From assembly GCF_000787575.1 (NCBI RefSeq), contig NW_012236530.1:688734-752733 (forward strand): a DNA stretch of 64,000 bases. Direction: 5' to 3'. The stretch is from Acytostelium subglobosum LB1. Taxonomy: Eukaryota; Evosea; Eumycetozoa; Acytosteliales; Acytosteliaceae. The notes under the pieces were generated by a model. That model made no database searches. It saw only the letters and a program-made list of their open reading frames with translations, and was not told the DNA's origin. Shown piece after piece: positions 23,042 to 37,100 of the stretch (the first letter of the stretch is position 1; each line of letters begins with the position of its first letter). Both the position numbers and the translations under genes were made by a program.

Positions 23042-23509
23042 GATCAGCTGATCGAGCACGTGAGTATATGTGTGTGGGTGGGTGTGAGGCAAGGGTTGTC
23101 CAAGATTGATTGGTTGGCAACTCAAGAATGCAATGATTAGCAAGCAATAATACTAATAATAATGTTTAATAATAATAATAATGTTATAGGGACATGGTGG
23201 TGAGCTGTTGGTCCTTCAACTGCAACAGCAACAGCAGCAGTATAAGGGGGGGAGAGCAAGGGCGAGCGAAGGGAAAGATAGGGATGATTCCTCCACATCC
23301 ATCCAATGTTTGAGGTTTGGATAACATCTGTACAGTCTTTTTTTGAGTTGTTGTTGTTGTTGGGATATATAAATACATATTACATAGTTCTTATATATAT
23401 ATATAAATAATAATAAAGCAATGATGATCGATGATCAATGTGGACCCAGTGAAAGGGGTCATCGGACGGACGTGACTAGACTTGACATGCCACGTCTCAA
23501 TCAATCATC
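23042..23509. other. Spacer between two minus-strand genes
   Basis: Holds the 3' side of the RhoGEF gene's downstream neighbour and the unresolved 5' end of the TFIIIC-like gene. It has AATAATAAT and TATATATA tracts, and (CAG/CAA)-like repeats at 23218-23240. No separate gene is supported. Confidence 0.4.
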
Positions 23510-26500
23510 TTACTTCAGTATGACGCTGAATGAAGACACGACGATCTCCATCTCTTTGAGTAGAGAGTCCTTCTCCTCAGCCGTCTCTGTGTAAAACATC
23601 ATCGCCTGTCCACTGAACTGTAGCTCCAAAGCGTTCTTTGTTACAATGCCATGAAGCTCTGTTGGTTTGAGTGATGATTGAGTGAGTGAGTAAGCTAACG
23701 ATTGATCCGATTGAATGATTGATTGGTTAAATGAGACTTACTCTGACCATCAGGGAGATTCTTGAAGCGAAGGTTCTGCAAGGGGACGGTGTTCTTGAGT
23801 TGAAGCTTCTTCTTGCTCTCCTTGGCTATCAGCAAGAGGTCGTTGAAGAGCAGGTAGGTGCGCTCCTTGCCCTTCTCCTGATCAGTGCCATATTGAGTGA
23901 GATGACCCTCGCGGATCAGGAAGCGACTGTCAGAGACGAGCTGGAGGTCCTTTGGCTTGGACTCGATCCTGTTGGAAATGCTGGTCAGTGTCTGGATGCG
24001 GATCTTTTCGTTCTCCTCCTTGCGCTGGTTCTCATTGACGTCTGCACAGATGTCCTGCACCTCAAACAATGCGATGCACAGGTTATCATAGTCTGGATGT
24101 GATGGCTTAGTGTTCTTAATGATCTCCTTCAACATCATGTGATATCTAGTGATGCGCTGCAATGGAGTGATGAGCAATGCCTGAAGGTTGGTACCTGTCA
24201 AGCTTCCATTGTTCCAAAGTAGTTTCTCAGAGTTCTGTGCCAAGAGTGATCGAGTTGGTTAGTGATTGATTGAATGGTGTCATGCTTGTGCGTTGACATA
24301 CCTTTAGGAAAGCTTTGAACTGACTCTTGGAGTTGGACAACTTGTCGATGGCTGTGAGGACAGTCTGGTAGGAGAGTGTGAAGCTGTTGTATATCAACTT
24401 GAACTCATCGCGTGTGACAATGTCCACGAGAATGTCACCGATGCGCTGTGTCATGTTCCACTTGCAGATCCTCTCGACCAGTCGTCTGTACAGCTCGCTG
24501 TTGATTCGTAGGATGGCCTCGTGCTTGCCAAAGATGAGGTCGACCTCCTCCTTGGAGATGATGGGCACGTCGGCGTGGCACATGCCGCGCAGCGGGTAGG
24601 CAAAGTGGTCGATCATCTTTTCCAGGCCGTCGACGTATGTGTGCTCAGTGTTGATGAGCTCCTTGATCGCCTTGGTCCTGAGCAGCTCGCGCTTGTACTC
24701 TCTGCGGCACTTCCAACGACGTACGTGCGACTGTATAATGGTGGCAGCTTCGTCGCGGGATATAATGCGCACTGGCTTGGGCGGGATGAACACCGACTCA
24801 AACGAGGTTGACAGGTCGGGGCTGGTGTCGACCTTGGCGGGACGCGATGGTGGGTTAGGTGCGTGTGGCGCCAGGGCAGCGGCAGTGGTGGTGGTGATTG
24901 TCGATGTCTTGAGGTTTGACTTCTTGGTCGTCTCCTCCGACTCAAATGATGTGGTCTTCTTCTCAGTGGTGACGATGTTTGGCGAGAACGAGACGGTCTT
25001 GGAGCGTGGCTTGGGCGTCTCCTTCTTGGGCTCGCTCAAATGGATCGATGAGTGAGCCTTGGCATTGGAGGTGGAGGTGGGCGTGGTACCGGCCTTCTTT
25101 GAGGCGTTGTGCAGGTTCTCCAACTCCTTTTTCAGCTTGTCCTTCTCGATGCCCGACACTGATGGTGGGGATATTGGTCTAGCCGACGCAGAGGTAGGGA
25201 TGTTGTTGGTGGTGGTCGTCGTTGTAAGGTGGCTGCTAGACGAGGACGTCGATGTGGTGATGTCCTCAAACAGGTCGAGTGGGAAGGATGCGGCCGAGGA
25301 AGCGGCAGCGGTCGGTGCCATGCTGCTCGTGGTCGTCGTGCTGCTCGAAGATGTGTGACTGGATGTTGTAGTTGTATGTGATGGTGGTGGCAGTATAAAT
25401 GGATTGGTGTTGATGTTGCTGCTGCTGGGCTTGCTCTTGGAAGCGGCGGCAGAGGCGGCAGCTGCGGCCATTCTCTCGGCGGCCGCCTTGTCCTCAAACT
25501 CCTTCCTAAGCTTCTCCTCCACCTCCTTCCTTATGCGCTCCTCCATCTGCTTCCTCAACATCTCCTCGGTGAATGGATCAGAAGTGGGCTGTGCCTGTGG
25601 CTGTGCCTGCTGTTGATCACCAAAGAGTGATGGCATCTGTTGTAACTGTGGCATTTGCTGAGGTAGTGGCGCGATGGTCATCTGCTCAAACGCAAACATA
25701 TTTGGTGATGCTGCCTGAACACTCGATGACGATGTGATCGATGTGTTTTGTTGCATCATTGAGTATGATTGATGCTGCTGTGGTTGCTGCTGTTGCATCT
25801 GCTGGTTAGGCTGGATGATACTGGCCAAGGCAGCTGTGTTGCCATGCTTGTTGGGGTTGGCAAAGGAGTTGCCGGCCTGGAGATGCTGGGGGATGGGAGG
25901 AATGACCAGGTCAGACTTTGATCCAATGCTGCCAGTGTTTGGCGCATTGTTGCTGACAACCTTTGGAGGCGAGGGCAGACTGTTTGTGAGCGATGTGTGT
26001 GAACCAGACGACGTGGGTGAGAGCGAATTGTTCTGGCCGTTGAGTGAAGAGGCCGATGCCGGCATCGATTGCTTCTGTTGTTGTCCAGTGAGCGAAGACG
26101 ATGGAGACACGCTTGCCTTGAACACTGAGCTTGGTTGGTTCATCACATGATTGGACACTGGTGGTGGCATGATGATGTTGTTGTTCATCATTGGCTGTTG
26201 CTGCTGCATCATATTCATCTGTTGCTGCTGCTGTTGTTGCTGTGCCTGTTGGGCGGCCATTGGATTGAGCTGTTGGTTGATTTGTTGATTGATCAAGTTG
26301 AGCTGGTTCATGTCCACACTGGTCGATGGCTGGGCGATGCCCATTGGATGCAATCCTTGCATTGGTATCATCTGGTTTGGAATCATTCCTGCAGTAGCAC
26401 CCATGTTTTGCATTGGCATCATTGGGTTGATCATCATGCCCTGAGGACCAGTCATGCCTTGCATTGGCATCATTTGATTGGGCATCATACCCTGAGGCAT

Positions 26501-27525
26501 GCCCTGCATTGGCATCATGGCGTTTTGACCACCCATGGCCTGAGGCAATCCCTGTGGGCCAGTCATGCCCTGCATTGGCATCATCATGTTGTTCTGCTGC
26601 TGTCCACCACTGTTCACTCCCTGAGGCATGCCCTGCATGGGCATCATCTGACCCTGCATGGCTTGCTGCTGCTGCATCTGCTGCTGCAACTGCATCTGTT
26701 GCTGTTGTTGCGGAGTCGGCAGGTTCAACGAGCTGATGATCTCCTTGTACTTGTTCTCATCGTTCCAGTTGGCAGCCTTGTATTGGGGACGACGGACCTC
26801 CTGCTCGATCGTAAAGAATGGGTCATTATCCTTTGTCGGGAACCACCTGTCCTTGTTGGTCGGTGCACCGGATGAATTCTTGCCACCACTGTTGACCAAT
26901 GATGAGTTGCCTGTGCTTCCAGTGTTGTTGTTGCTGTTGCCACCACTGTTGACCAAAGGTTGCATGGCGGACATTGGTTGTAAAGGTTGCATTGGTTGCA
27001 TCGGTTGCATCATACCCATCTGTTGTTGTTGTGGTAGTTGTTGCTGCTTGACTTGGTTCATCGGTGACATCATCATATTGTTTTGTTGTATTTGTTGTTG
27101 TTGCATTCGTTGTTGTTGCTGCTGTTGTGGGTTCATTTGGTTCATTTGGTTCATTTGCTGCATCGATGGGAACTGCTGAAGCTGGGGCTGCTGCTGTTGT
27201 GGGTTCATCTGGTTCATTTGGTTCATAGGCTGAATGAAACCATTGTTCCCATATTGTTGTTGAGGAGCAGGAGCAGCGCCTGCAGCTGAACTATAATAAA
27301 CCTGCTGTGTCTGCTGTGAGAATGAACTTGATTGATTCATATAGTACTGCTGTTGTTGTTGCTGTTGTTGCAATTGTTGTTGTTGTTGTAGTATTAATTG
27401 TTGTTGTTGTTGTTGTTGTTGCTGCATTGGATTCATTGAATAACCTATATATTATTGGTGTATATATTATTATTAATATATTGTTTATATATATCATTCA
27501 ATCAATCATACATACCATTACTCAT
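23510..27525 (-). CDS. Gln-rich IQ-DH-PH RhoGEF
   Basis: Exons 27516-27525 (ten bases), 24302-27444, 23742-24234 and 23510-23658 join to 1,264 residues. The first 700 residues are low-complexity: poly-Gln, Met-Gln-Gly-Met repeats, then Ser/Asn/Pro-rich sequence, with a charged helix (EEMLRKQMEERIRKEVEEKL) near residue 630. An IQ motif, AATIIQSHVRRWKCRREYKR (about residue 910), precedes the DH domain (KAIKELINTEHTYVDGLEKM; LLITPLQRITRYHMMLKEII), and a PH domain ends the protein (FLIREGHLTQYG; RTYLLFNDLLLIAK). It should load GTP onto a Rac/Rho GTPase, with calmodulin control through the IQ motif inferred. The tiny first exon codes only MSN plus one base; the junction to GYSMNPMQ keeps frame and borders. 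Confidence 0.88.
27340..27429 (-). repeat. CAA/CAG trinucleotide repeat encoding poly-Gln
   Basis: On the minus strand this gives two runs of about nine and thirteen glutamines near the N-terminus of the RhoGEF, interrupted by Leu and Ile. The tract is likely to vary in length. Confidence 0.75.
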
Positions 27526-28117
27526 GAGTTCTTTGTAAGATAGTTATTGATTGTTGTGTCTGCTAGCAATCCCAGTTATTATTATTAAATATTATTATTA
27601 AAATGTTTGTTTGTTTGATTGATTGATTGATTGAATATATGCTTGTTAGTTAAGTTAGTTATTACAAGTAGTAGTATCAATATGTTGTTATAATGGTACA
27701 AAAGATAGAGATAGAGTTGTTGAAGTGAATGAGTGAGTGAGTTGTTTGCTTGTTTGAGAGTTATTATGTTTGTGTGTGTGTGTGTGTGTGAGAGAAGTCG
27801 AAAGAGGTGTGTGAGTGGTAAATAATTAAATTTTAATGGTCTCTTGATTCAAATAACTAACAAAGATAGTTGTTGATGGAAGTTGTGAGTGAGATAGAGT
27901 GAAACGAAAATTAGTGTTGAATTCTTTCATTAATGAACGTGAGATGTGACTTTCCCCCCAACTTCACACCTTCACTCAACCATCCCAGGCAATAATTGCT
28001 CACTTGTTTGATCATCAACAATCCCATAACATCTAAATAAATCTTTGTTTCGATCGTGATTGATAGAGAGAGTGAGAGGGAGAGAGAGAGAGATAGAAAG
28101 AAAGAAAGAAACATAGA
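27526..28117. other. Divergent intergenic region
   Basis: Between the 5' ends of the RhoGEF and the BEACH gene. It contains a (TG)n run at about 27770-27790, GATT repeats near 27614, and a GA-rich (GAGA/GAAA) leader at 28065-28112 directly before the BEACH start codon. No gene is seen. Confidence 0.5.
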
Positions 28118-31100
28118 ATGTTTAGAAAGATGAAGAGTATAGTGTTTGGTGGCGGTAACAACAATAGTACCGCCACCAATAATACTACCAATGTACAACT
28201 ATCAACAAATGAACAACAACAACATCAACAGCATCAACAACAACATATTGATGATGACAAAGAGAATGTACAACAACAACAACATCATCAACATGATGTG
28301 ACACCAGAGGTCACTTCACCAATGTCTTTACATCCTCTTACACCGCCAACACCTCCAAACTGGATGCGTCTTACCATGAACATACCACCGATGGCAGCAC
28401 TCAACAACAAACAAGTCGAGTCTCCAACTTATCAAGCACAACAACAGACACAACAACTTACACAACAACAACAGATAGAGATAGATACTACTCCAATCGA
28501 TATATGGAGTATAATGATTGATAGTGATGTGGCCGCGATTAGACAGGGCGCTGCGGTGACTTCAACAACAAAACTGAGAGTGCTATGGCAGGAGTATGTG
28601 GCGAGCAAGTCTGAGAAGGACAGGTTGGTCAAACTCAACATGGTACTGCCGCACTTTATCGCCCTGCTCGAGGAGCATGGCATCGACCTGCAAAACATGA
28701 ACGATATATTCGTCGGCGGCAACACCAAGGCGTTTGCATTCGCCGTCATCAAGCACTTTATCAAGGACATTCAGGAGCTGACGCATGCACACGGCTCCAA
28801 CAAGTCAGAGATCGTTCGCTACCTCACCCAATGTGGGCCAGCCAGCTGCGGCTTCGAACTGATCTACACCATCGAGTTGCTCTCATCGTGCAAGGCTGCG
28901 TGCGATGTGATGGTGGAGCAGTCCATGCCATCATGTCTGGTGCGTGTACTACAGTACATGTTTGTGTCGCCCTACACCCTGCTGGAGGAGTTCAAGGGCG
29001 TCGTGGAGGACCGCATCATCAACATACTCTACAACATCATATCACACAAGGGCGCACTGGAGGAACTGCAGCGAACAGACGCACTGGCCCTCTTCTTCTC
29101 CCTACTTGCCAACAACCAACAATCACACAACGCACTGCGGATCAAGATGATGCTAATCCCTCATGCCTTGACCGACCTTCAATCAAACACAATCCATTAT
29201 ATCAACGACAAGAAGATTATACATAATGCCATTCATAGCCTGAGTAGTGGCAGTGGCGTCAGTGGCGTCAGCGGCAGCAGTGGACAACAACATACCGAGG
29301 CGTCGGTCAGGCTGATACAGGTACTCGTCAAATTGCTTCAAGAGTCCTGCAAGCGATCAGTATTGTTAATGGATGACTTTACGCGAGCTGGTGGATACTT
29401 ACTTCTTGTCAACACATTGGTACACTTGGATCAGGTGGCGCCATCTTCACACGCATCACCATCACTCTCATCATCAACCTCAACATTATCATCACCATCA
29501 CTTGGATCTGGATCAGGGTCATTATCATCAAAGGACAACGAACTGTTCAGCTGTCTATTGGACTGTGTCTATGCATTGACCTGCGTTGGACATGGACCGA
29601 TCACACTCCATCATGCCAGCGAGGGTCTAGAAATACCCTACCAGAAACCAATCACACAATCCATCATCAAAGATATAGCGCGTATGTTAATGAATGATTA
29701 ACCTTACTATGACTGGCTGGCTTACTTACATCATCGCCTCACGCCATTCATTCATTAGATCAAGAGAGCATCGTAAGGAACGAGGCTGCATTCAAAGTGT
29801 TTGAACAGTACTTCCTGCGGAGCAACATCGAAGTGAGACGCGAGCAACTACTTGAGCGAATCCTCACATTGTACACCATCAATCCAATTAACTACCAACT
29901 ACTTCGACATCATGATACACTGGCCAAGTTCATCCTGATGTACGCCGAGCTTGGCGACCTTCTAAAGGTGAGTGAGAGATGGAGCCTATACTCAATCAAT
30001 ACGCAGGCGCTAACATACCGCCACACGCTCATTAGCTACACATTATGACGATTGTTAGTGCAGTTGTAACAAAGTTGGAATGCGTACCATTTCAAGAGCT
30101 GCGAGCTTACTCATCTTTGATCATGAATGGACAGCCATCATTGTCCACACTCGACGTCGTCTATCAGCTGATAACGACAATCGTGAACTTTGATCACAAG
30201 TATCGCCAGATGATTCGCGAGGCAGGACTGTTGGACGGCCTGCTCAGCGTGATCGATCGATACCGCACACAGATAACCCTGCCACCCAATCACAAGCTTG
30301 TCGAGGCCTACCCCATCGTCCTTGACGCCACATACATGTTGTTAGGCGACAACACAGACAACCTCAATTATGCCAGGAAATGGTAAGTACTATTTATACA
30401 ATGATTTGAATGAATGTCCGTGGACTAACAATGAATGATCAATCATACATAGTGATCTCGCTCAGACCCTGTTGACGTTGGTGCCTCACTCATTCGTTCG
30501 ATCAAAGGCACTTAGGATTGTACAGCAGCTGATCAAGCACGACCCTGACACATCACAGCAAGAGTTTAACGACCTGATATGCACGCTGAAAGGTCGTAGC
30601 ACACGCATGCGTACAGACATTATCAATGCCATCAACAAGTTGTTCAACATCTCAAAGTTTGCTAGGGATTCATTCCGCGAGCATGATGGTTTCGTAGCCA
30701 TCCTCTCAGTGTTGCTTCAATTGGAGTCATGCTTTAAGGAGTGTGATGACTACAACAACAATGGCGTTGGCGCGCCAATATTGGACAGCTGCGACAACAG
30801 AGACAACAAAGAGGAGTATATTGAGCAGAGATTACTGCTGTTGGAAGCGATATGTAGGGTCACAACATCGGCAATGTCGGGCAACACGAACAATCGAACG
30901 TCATTCGAGCAGCAGATAGGATACTCGACATTTGCACGCGGTCTTATAATGACGGGCGTGCTGCAGACTGAGCACGCGACACGTGTTGTCAGCCAACTGT
31001 TTGACATGACCACAGAGAACCTGAGCGGCAGGACGGACGACGACTGCTGCATGCCCATTAGGAACGTCAATGCCTTCATTGTCATTATGGACATCATTCC

Positions 31101-34100
31101 TGAGATTGCCAACCCAGTGCACGTGCAGGAGATCGTCAAGCGCATCAGTCAGATGGCCAACTATGGTCGCTCTAACCAGGAGTCACTGGCCAAGCTGTCG
31201 ATCCCCGACTGGATCCTGACCAAGTTCTCTGAGACCCTGGTCGACAGCAGCGATCCTCTGCAGCCACATCTTCTCAGTCTGATGCAGACCGTCGGCGCCA
31301 ACTGTCTGTCTGCGTCCGAGCTGCGCCAGTTTGTCAAGTTGCTGCAACTGGACAACTCTCCAGCCGTTCTGCTCAAGATCCTGGCTGCAATGGCCCAGTC
31401 GCCGCCCACTCCACCATACTTTGAGTTCAATCCAAACGACAAGTTGTCGTACGCATACATACACTTGCCACTACAGCAACATGCATGGCCGCCCGCCAGC
31501 GGCTACACCATTCTCTTTTGGCTGTACATTGAGAAGAGCGGACCACAGATCGACCTAATGCACCTCTACTCAGACGACAAGAAGTCAAGCGTGGCACTGC
31601 TGATCAAGAACGGCACGATGATGCTCAGCGTACTCAATGGCAACAAGTTCACCATCGAGTTCCCCGAGCGCTTTGAGCAGGGCCGCTGGTACCACGTCGG
31701 TCTGGTTCACTACAATCGCCGTCTGTTGGCTGGAAGTGAGGTCAAGCTGTTCATCAATGGCTTCCCCTCGAAGCACACCGTGTCCAAGGCACAATACCCT
31801 GCCATGGCCACAGCTGGAAGCAACTTGTTCTGCGAGATTGGCACTGGAGCCATTGGAAACAGATATCCTGGCGAGCAAATCTGGCGCATTGGCCAATTCT
31901 ACATGATTGAGGACACGCTAAACACTGAGCACATCAACTCGATATTCTTCCTGGGGCCAAACTACTGCGCCAACTTCCAGGGCAAGTTCGCGCCCTACCA
32001 AACGTTCGAAATCATCAACCATCACAACCTTGTGGCCATCGAGGAGCTCAAGTACCACGACAGCCTCGGCCCACTTAACTTCACCAAGATGTCTATCAAG
32101 GTCGATGAGAAGTCCATCCTAGTGGGCCTGTGTGCGGACAACAAACGAATCAAAGTACGTGGACAGTGCGTCAAGAGCACGAGCGAGAAGACACAGTTGC
32201 CTCCCCAGATCGATTGTGTCATTGGCGAGACACGCAACAATGTGGACTTTGGCGTCAAAGACATTGATTTCACCGAGGAGATCATCAATCAGAGCGTGCG
32301 ACATCAGCGCGGCCAACTCATGGGCTGCATCGAGGCTTTCCGTGGCAACAAGGTGGCCGACGATATCGCCAAGATTGGCGGCATGTCTGTCATCCTGATG
32401 CTGCTTGAGAAGGCCAAGACGCACGAGACCTTTGAGGATGCCATCCGTCTGCTAGTTGGTGTCGTCCAGAACCATCCCAAGAACACCCACGAGATGACCC
32501 AGATCAATGGCTACGAAGTGATGGCATGGATCTTGAAAAGCCGTCCACACCTCTTCACGACAAGCACAGTGGACTTGCTGTTTGACCTCGTGGGCATCAA
32601 CGGCAACACGACGGTAACGGGCGTTGTCAATCGCCGCGAGGGTACCATATCCAACTGGAGCGCTTGCAAGCGCCTTCTGATGAACCACACGATCTGGAAG
32701 CACCTGAGTGTCGAGCTGCGTCAGTACATGCTGATGGGCCTGCATGATGTCATCGTGGACAACCATCAGTACATGTTCAACACGGCCATCTTGCGCAAGT
32801 TGCGTATTGTGCAGGACCTCTTTGACATCCTCAACACAGACACTGTGTGCGAGGAGACTGTCAACATCGTTATCAAGATGTTGTACGCGGTGTTTTGCGA
32901 GAAGCTAGTCGAGCAAGACATTGGCGTGCTGTCGGCCTTCCTCATTTGCGGCCTAAACATGAAGCATCAGCGTCGCCGCCACGTACCAGTCGACACGCGC
33001 AAGAACCGGATCATCAACTCTGTGCTCCAGATGTTCCTCCAGGTCATCACGGTGACCAAGGACACCAGCGCCATTTACGCGCGTGTCTCACCCTTCTGGT
33101 GCTTCTTCTTTATCCGCGAAGCCCATCCCCCACTGTCCGTGTCGCTGGCGCTCAAGATCGTATGTGCACTGTTCCTGATCAAGCCCAACTATCTCGCCAC
33201 ATTCATCAAGAAGGATGGATTCCGTCTGCTGGAAGTGTCGCTGGCCAAGTTCCACTGCCACCAGGAGATCTACCTCACCCTGCTACACTTGCTTCTGGGC
33301 AGCAGTCCACCCGCCCTGCTCGATCTGCACGCCGCCGAGACGCCCAGTCGCCTCGACCTGCACATGCTGATCAATCTTCATCGCTCCAGCGAGAAGAAGT
33401 TGTACAGCATCGATGCCGCGCACCTCATTCTCTCATTGATCAGGCGATCATTCGAAGAGATCAAGTCTCCAAGCAATGCTGCACAGTTTGGATCATTCGT
33501 CGACAGTAACTTCAACATGTTGGCTGGTGGACTCTCATTCTCATTGTCCCCCATGGTTGCGCTCCAAACGCCACCAAGCGGTAGCATGTTGCCAGCATCA
33601 CCATTGTCGATTGCTCAGTCTATCGATCAGCCATTCCCAAACACAACGCCTACCTCATCAACTTCGACCACGACAACGACGATGATGCCATCGCCAATAT
33701 CAATCAGTCAATCATCGAGTACCAGCCTTTTGTCAATGGACATTGGCATCGCACCAACCATGTCCACGTCGATCACGATTGAGGCCATCTCCAACATGAA
33801 TCATACAGTGCTCAAGTACCTCGAGTACCTGTTCAACGAGAACCCAAGTTTCCAGACCGAGTGCTACAGCGTCACGACCATCGAGTACCTCATCTCCATC
33901 CTCTTCCCTCACGAGACATTCGCTCTCCATCCAACAACTACCATGAGCACGCCACTCATGGACCCAACACAACAGCAGAACACAGGAATAGGCACGGGAA
34001 TGAAGAAGGACCGCGTGCTCGACCTCATCCTCAACCTGTTGTGTCAGATCGCACTGTCTGCGCTACACAAGTCCAACAAGGCCATCCAGATCATTGAGGC

Positions 34101-37100
34101 CGTGCTAGACTCAACGCCAACATTTGCTCGCGAGGAAGACATCATTGCCTATCATCAGCGCATGTTGGGCGACATCCTCTATGTGATGGAGACCAATATA
34201 ACCAAGACTGAGTTTGTGGAGATGAGCGACAACAGACTGGTACAGGGCAACTTTGTGAAGTTCTGTCAGATGGTTGTGGACCGCGCCAACATCGACAGCT
34301 ACAAGTCGATCGCCAAACGCGTATTCCTGTTCCTCGTGCGCGTCCTGGACAAGTTTGACGCTGACGACCGTCGCTCGCCCAAGCAGGTGCAACAGCTCTA
34401 TCGCAGTCTCAATAGAGTGATCCTCCTCCTGCTCACCAGTCCTGAGCTCGAGGCCGAGCGCTACTTCACCATCAATCACATCATCAATCATCAGCGCATT
34501 GTGATCAGCGCCAACACAGGCGACACAGACTTTGTCCTTTCATTCTGCTACCGCCTCTACAAGCTCATTGGCGAGGACACCACTGGCACAGCACTCAAGC
34601 TATGGGCTCTGCTACTCCTGTTGCGCTCTCCCTTCTCCGACACCATCGATTCGTTGCTGTGTCTAAAGTCGCAGAACCGTGGTGGCGAGGTTCTAGACCT
34701 GCGTCCAGGCTTCGAGTTGATGGTCAATGACATCAATCGCTTCGAGGAGTGGCTACGCGAGAATCAGACATCAGTCGAGGTCGTGTTTGAGGAGAATGCC
34801 AAGCGTGTACATCAGGCCTACCTCAAGACAGAGAAGAAGATCGAGGTGGAGAACTCGAGCGCATATTCCAGCGCCAAGAAGGACCGCGAGGCCCGCCGCG
34901 ACAGGGATAAGAAGCGCGTGTCGGACAACAGTCTGGAGAACCAGATACACACGAGTAAGAAGATCGGACAGTTCAAGGCGGCCGAGACCGAACGCGCAAA
35001 GCGCATCAAGAACAACGAGAAGAGTCGCAATCGGTTTATCTCCAAGCAGCTCAAGATGATGCTTGACCAGGTGACGCGTGAGCGTGCCGTGTGGGGCCCA
35101 TCCGGCTCGTCGCCACTCGACAAGTTCAAGCTGGACTCTACCGAAGGCCCGTACCGCATGAGGAAGAAGATGGAGAAGAACTACGACTTTTACAAGAACT
35201 ATCGTTATATCGAGGCTGCGACCGTCGCTGAGTCCGAGGCCGCCACCATCATTGACTCCTCATCAGTGATGGCCCCCACCAGCGAGGACAGCAAGAGCTT
35301 CATGGAGTTGATCAGGGATCCATCGACTGTCAATCAGATCGAGTCTGCATATTGGAAGACGTTGGAATCCACCGAGTCACCAGAGGCATCTCCAATGCTT
35401 CTAAGCAGCACAGCCAACATGCCTCCACCTCCACCTCCTCCCCCAACCACTGGCAGCGACAACACTCGCAGCCGACCGTCCACACCCGCAACGCCCTCAT
35501 CCAACAAGGGCACTCTATCAAGTAGTGGAGGAAGTAGCAGCAGCATCAACAGCATGGACATCACAAGTACATCGTCCAGTATCAACACAAAGCTCATCTC
35601 AGAGTCAACCATCGATACCTCCGCATCCGACCTCACTCCACCCGAGTCATTGCGCTCTTCCACAGATGAGTCCATCGTACAATCACCATGCGCACATGGG
35701 CTGGCCGACGACAACAACAACAACAATAACAACAATGACGAGGACGATGAGACGGCAACGGACGATATGTCCAGCTCTCTGCCAGTTCACAACGCACCAC
35801 TTGATCATGATGTGGACATTGCCGAGGCCAACATGGACGACACAGACAGCGACAATGACGACACAAACAACTCGATGAGCAACAACAACAACAACAATGG
35901 TAGCGAAGAGGAGGACAACCTATCATTCACAAGAATGCTCGACACAACAGACCAGGCATTCATGCGCGCCAAGAAGGAGGGCGACCCACGCCTCAGCACC
36001 GTGCTTTACAACTGTGGTGCGATCGACGGCATGGACAAGGTGGAGAGTATCTTTTTATTGTGCGTGCATAACATGTACATCATCAACGGATACTCCAAGG
36101 ATGACAAGACTGGCGAGATATCCGAGGTCGAAGAGAAGCTGAACCTGGAGTGGCTGCTCGAGGGCTCGCTCATGCCCACTCGCAAGGTCATCTCGCACAA
36201 CTGTCTCAAGCTCTCCTACGACGATGTGCAGGACATACTCAAGCGTCGCTACCTACTACGCGACGTTGCCATAGAGTTGTTCTCAACGGATGGTCGTAAC
36301 ACTTTGGTGGTCTTTTCCGATTCACTGACACGCGATGCCATCCACAACGACGTCGTGATGAACATGCCCGGATACGCGACGGCAGGCGACATAGGCACGC
36401 TGAGCAGCTCGCACAATGTTGAGGACGAGCGAGCGTCATCAATGTGGCGCAAGTCACAGACATTGCTCTGGCAACAGGGCCTGATCTCCAACTTCCAGTA
36501 TCTGATGTACCTCAACACTCTGGCAGGCAGGACCTACAACGACCTGACCCAATACCCTGTGTTCCCGTGGATCCTGTCAGACTACACTAGCGAGGAGCTC
36601 GATTTGGCCAATCCTGCCATCTACCGCGACCTCGCCAAGCCAATGGGCGCGCAGTGTCCCGTGCGAGCACAGAAGTTCACCGAGCGATTCGAGTGCTGGG
36701 ATGACCAAGAGATCAATGAGCTGGGCCATCTCGTTCCCAAGTTCCACTATGGCACGCATTATTCATCGTCAGCCATCGTACTCTACTACCTTCTGCGTCT
36801 GGAGCCCTTCTCACAGCGCCACCTCAAGATGCAGAGCGGCCGATGGGATCAGGCCGACCGCCTGTTCAACTCGATCGCCGACACATGGGCCGTCTCGTCC
36901 AAGGGCTCCATGACATCGATCAACGAGCTTATCCCCGAGTTCTTCTACTTGCCCGACTTCCTTCGCAATGACAACCGCTTCAACTTTGGAACTACCCAGA
37001 CGGACGAGGTCATTGACGACGTGGTGCTGCCACCCTGGGCCAAGGGCTCGGCGCAGGAGTTTGTCAACATGCATCGCAAGGCACTAGAGTCGGACTACGT

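Noticed and set aside
26135-26875. 246-residue Leu/His-rich plus-strand frame
   Set aside because: It is the antisense of the Gln/Met-rich RhoGEF exon; its composition follows from that repeat.
28022-28029. TCCCATAA resembling the dictyostelid upstream element (DUSE) of small RNA genes
   Set aside because: It lies in the leader of the BEACH gene and nothing within the next 70 bases looks like an snRNA or class I RNA; one 8-mer is expected by chance.
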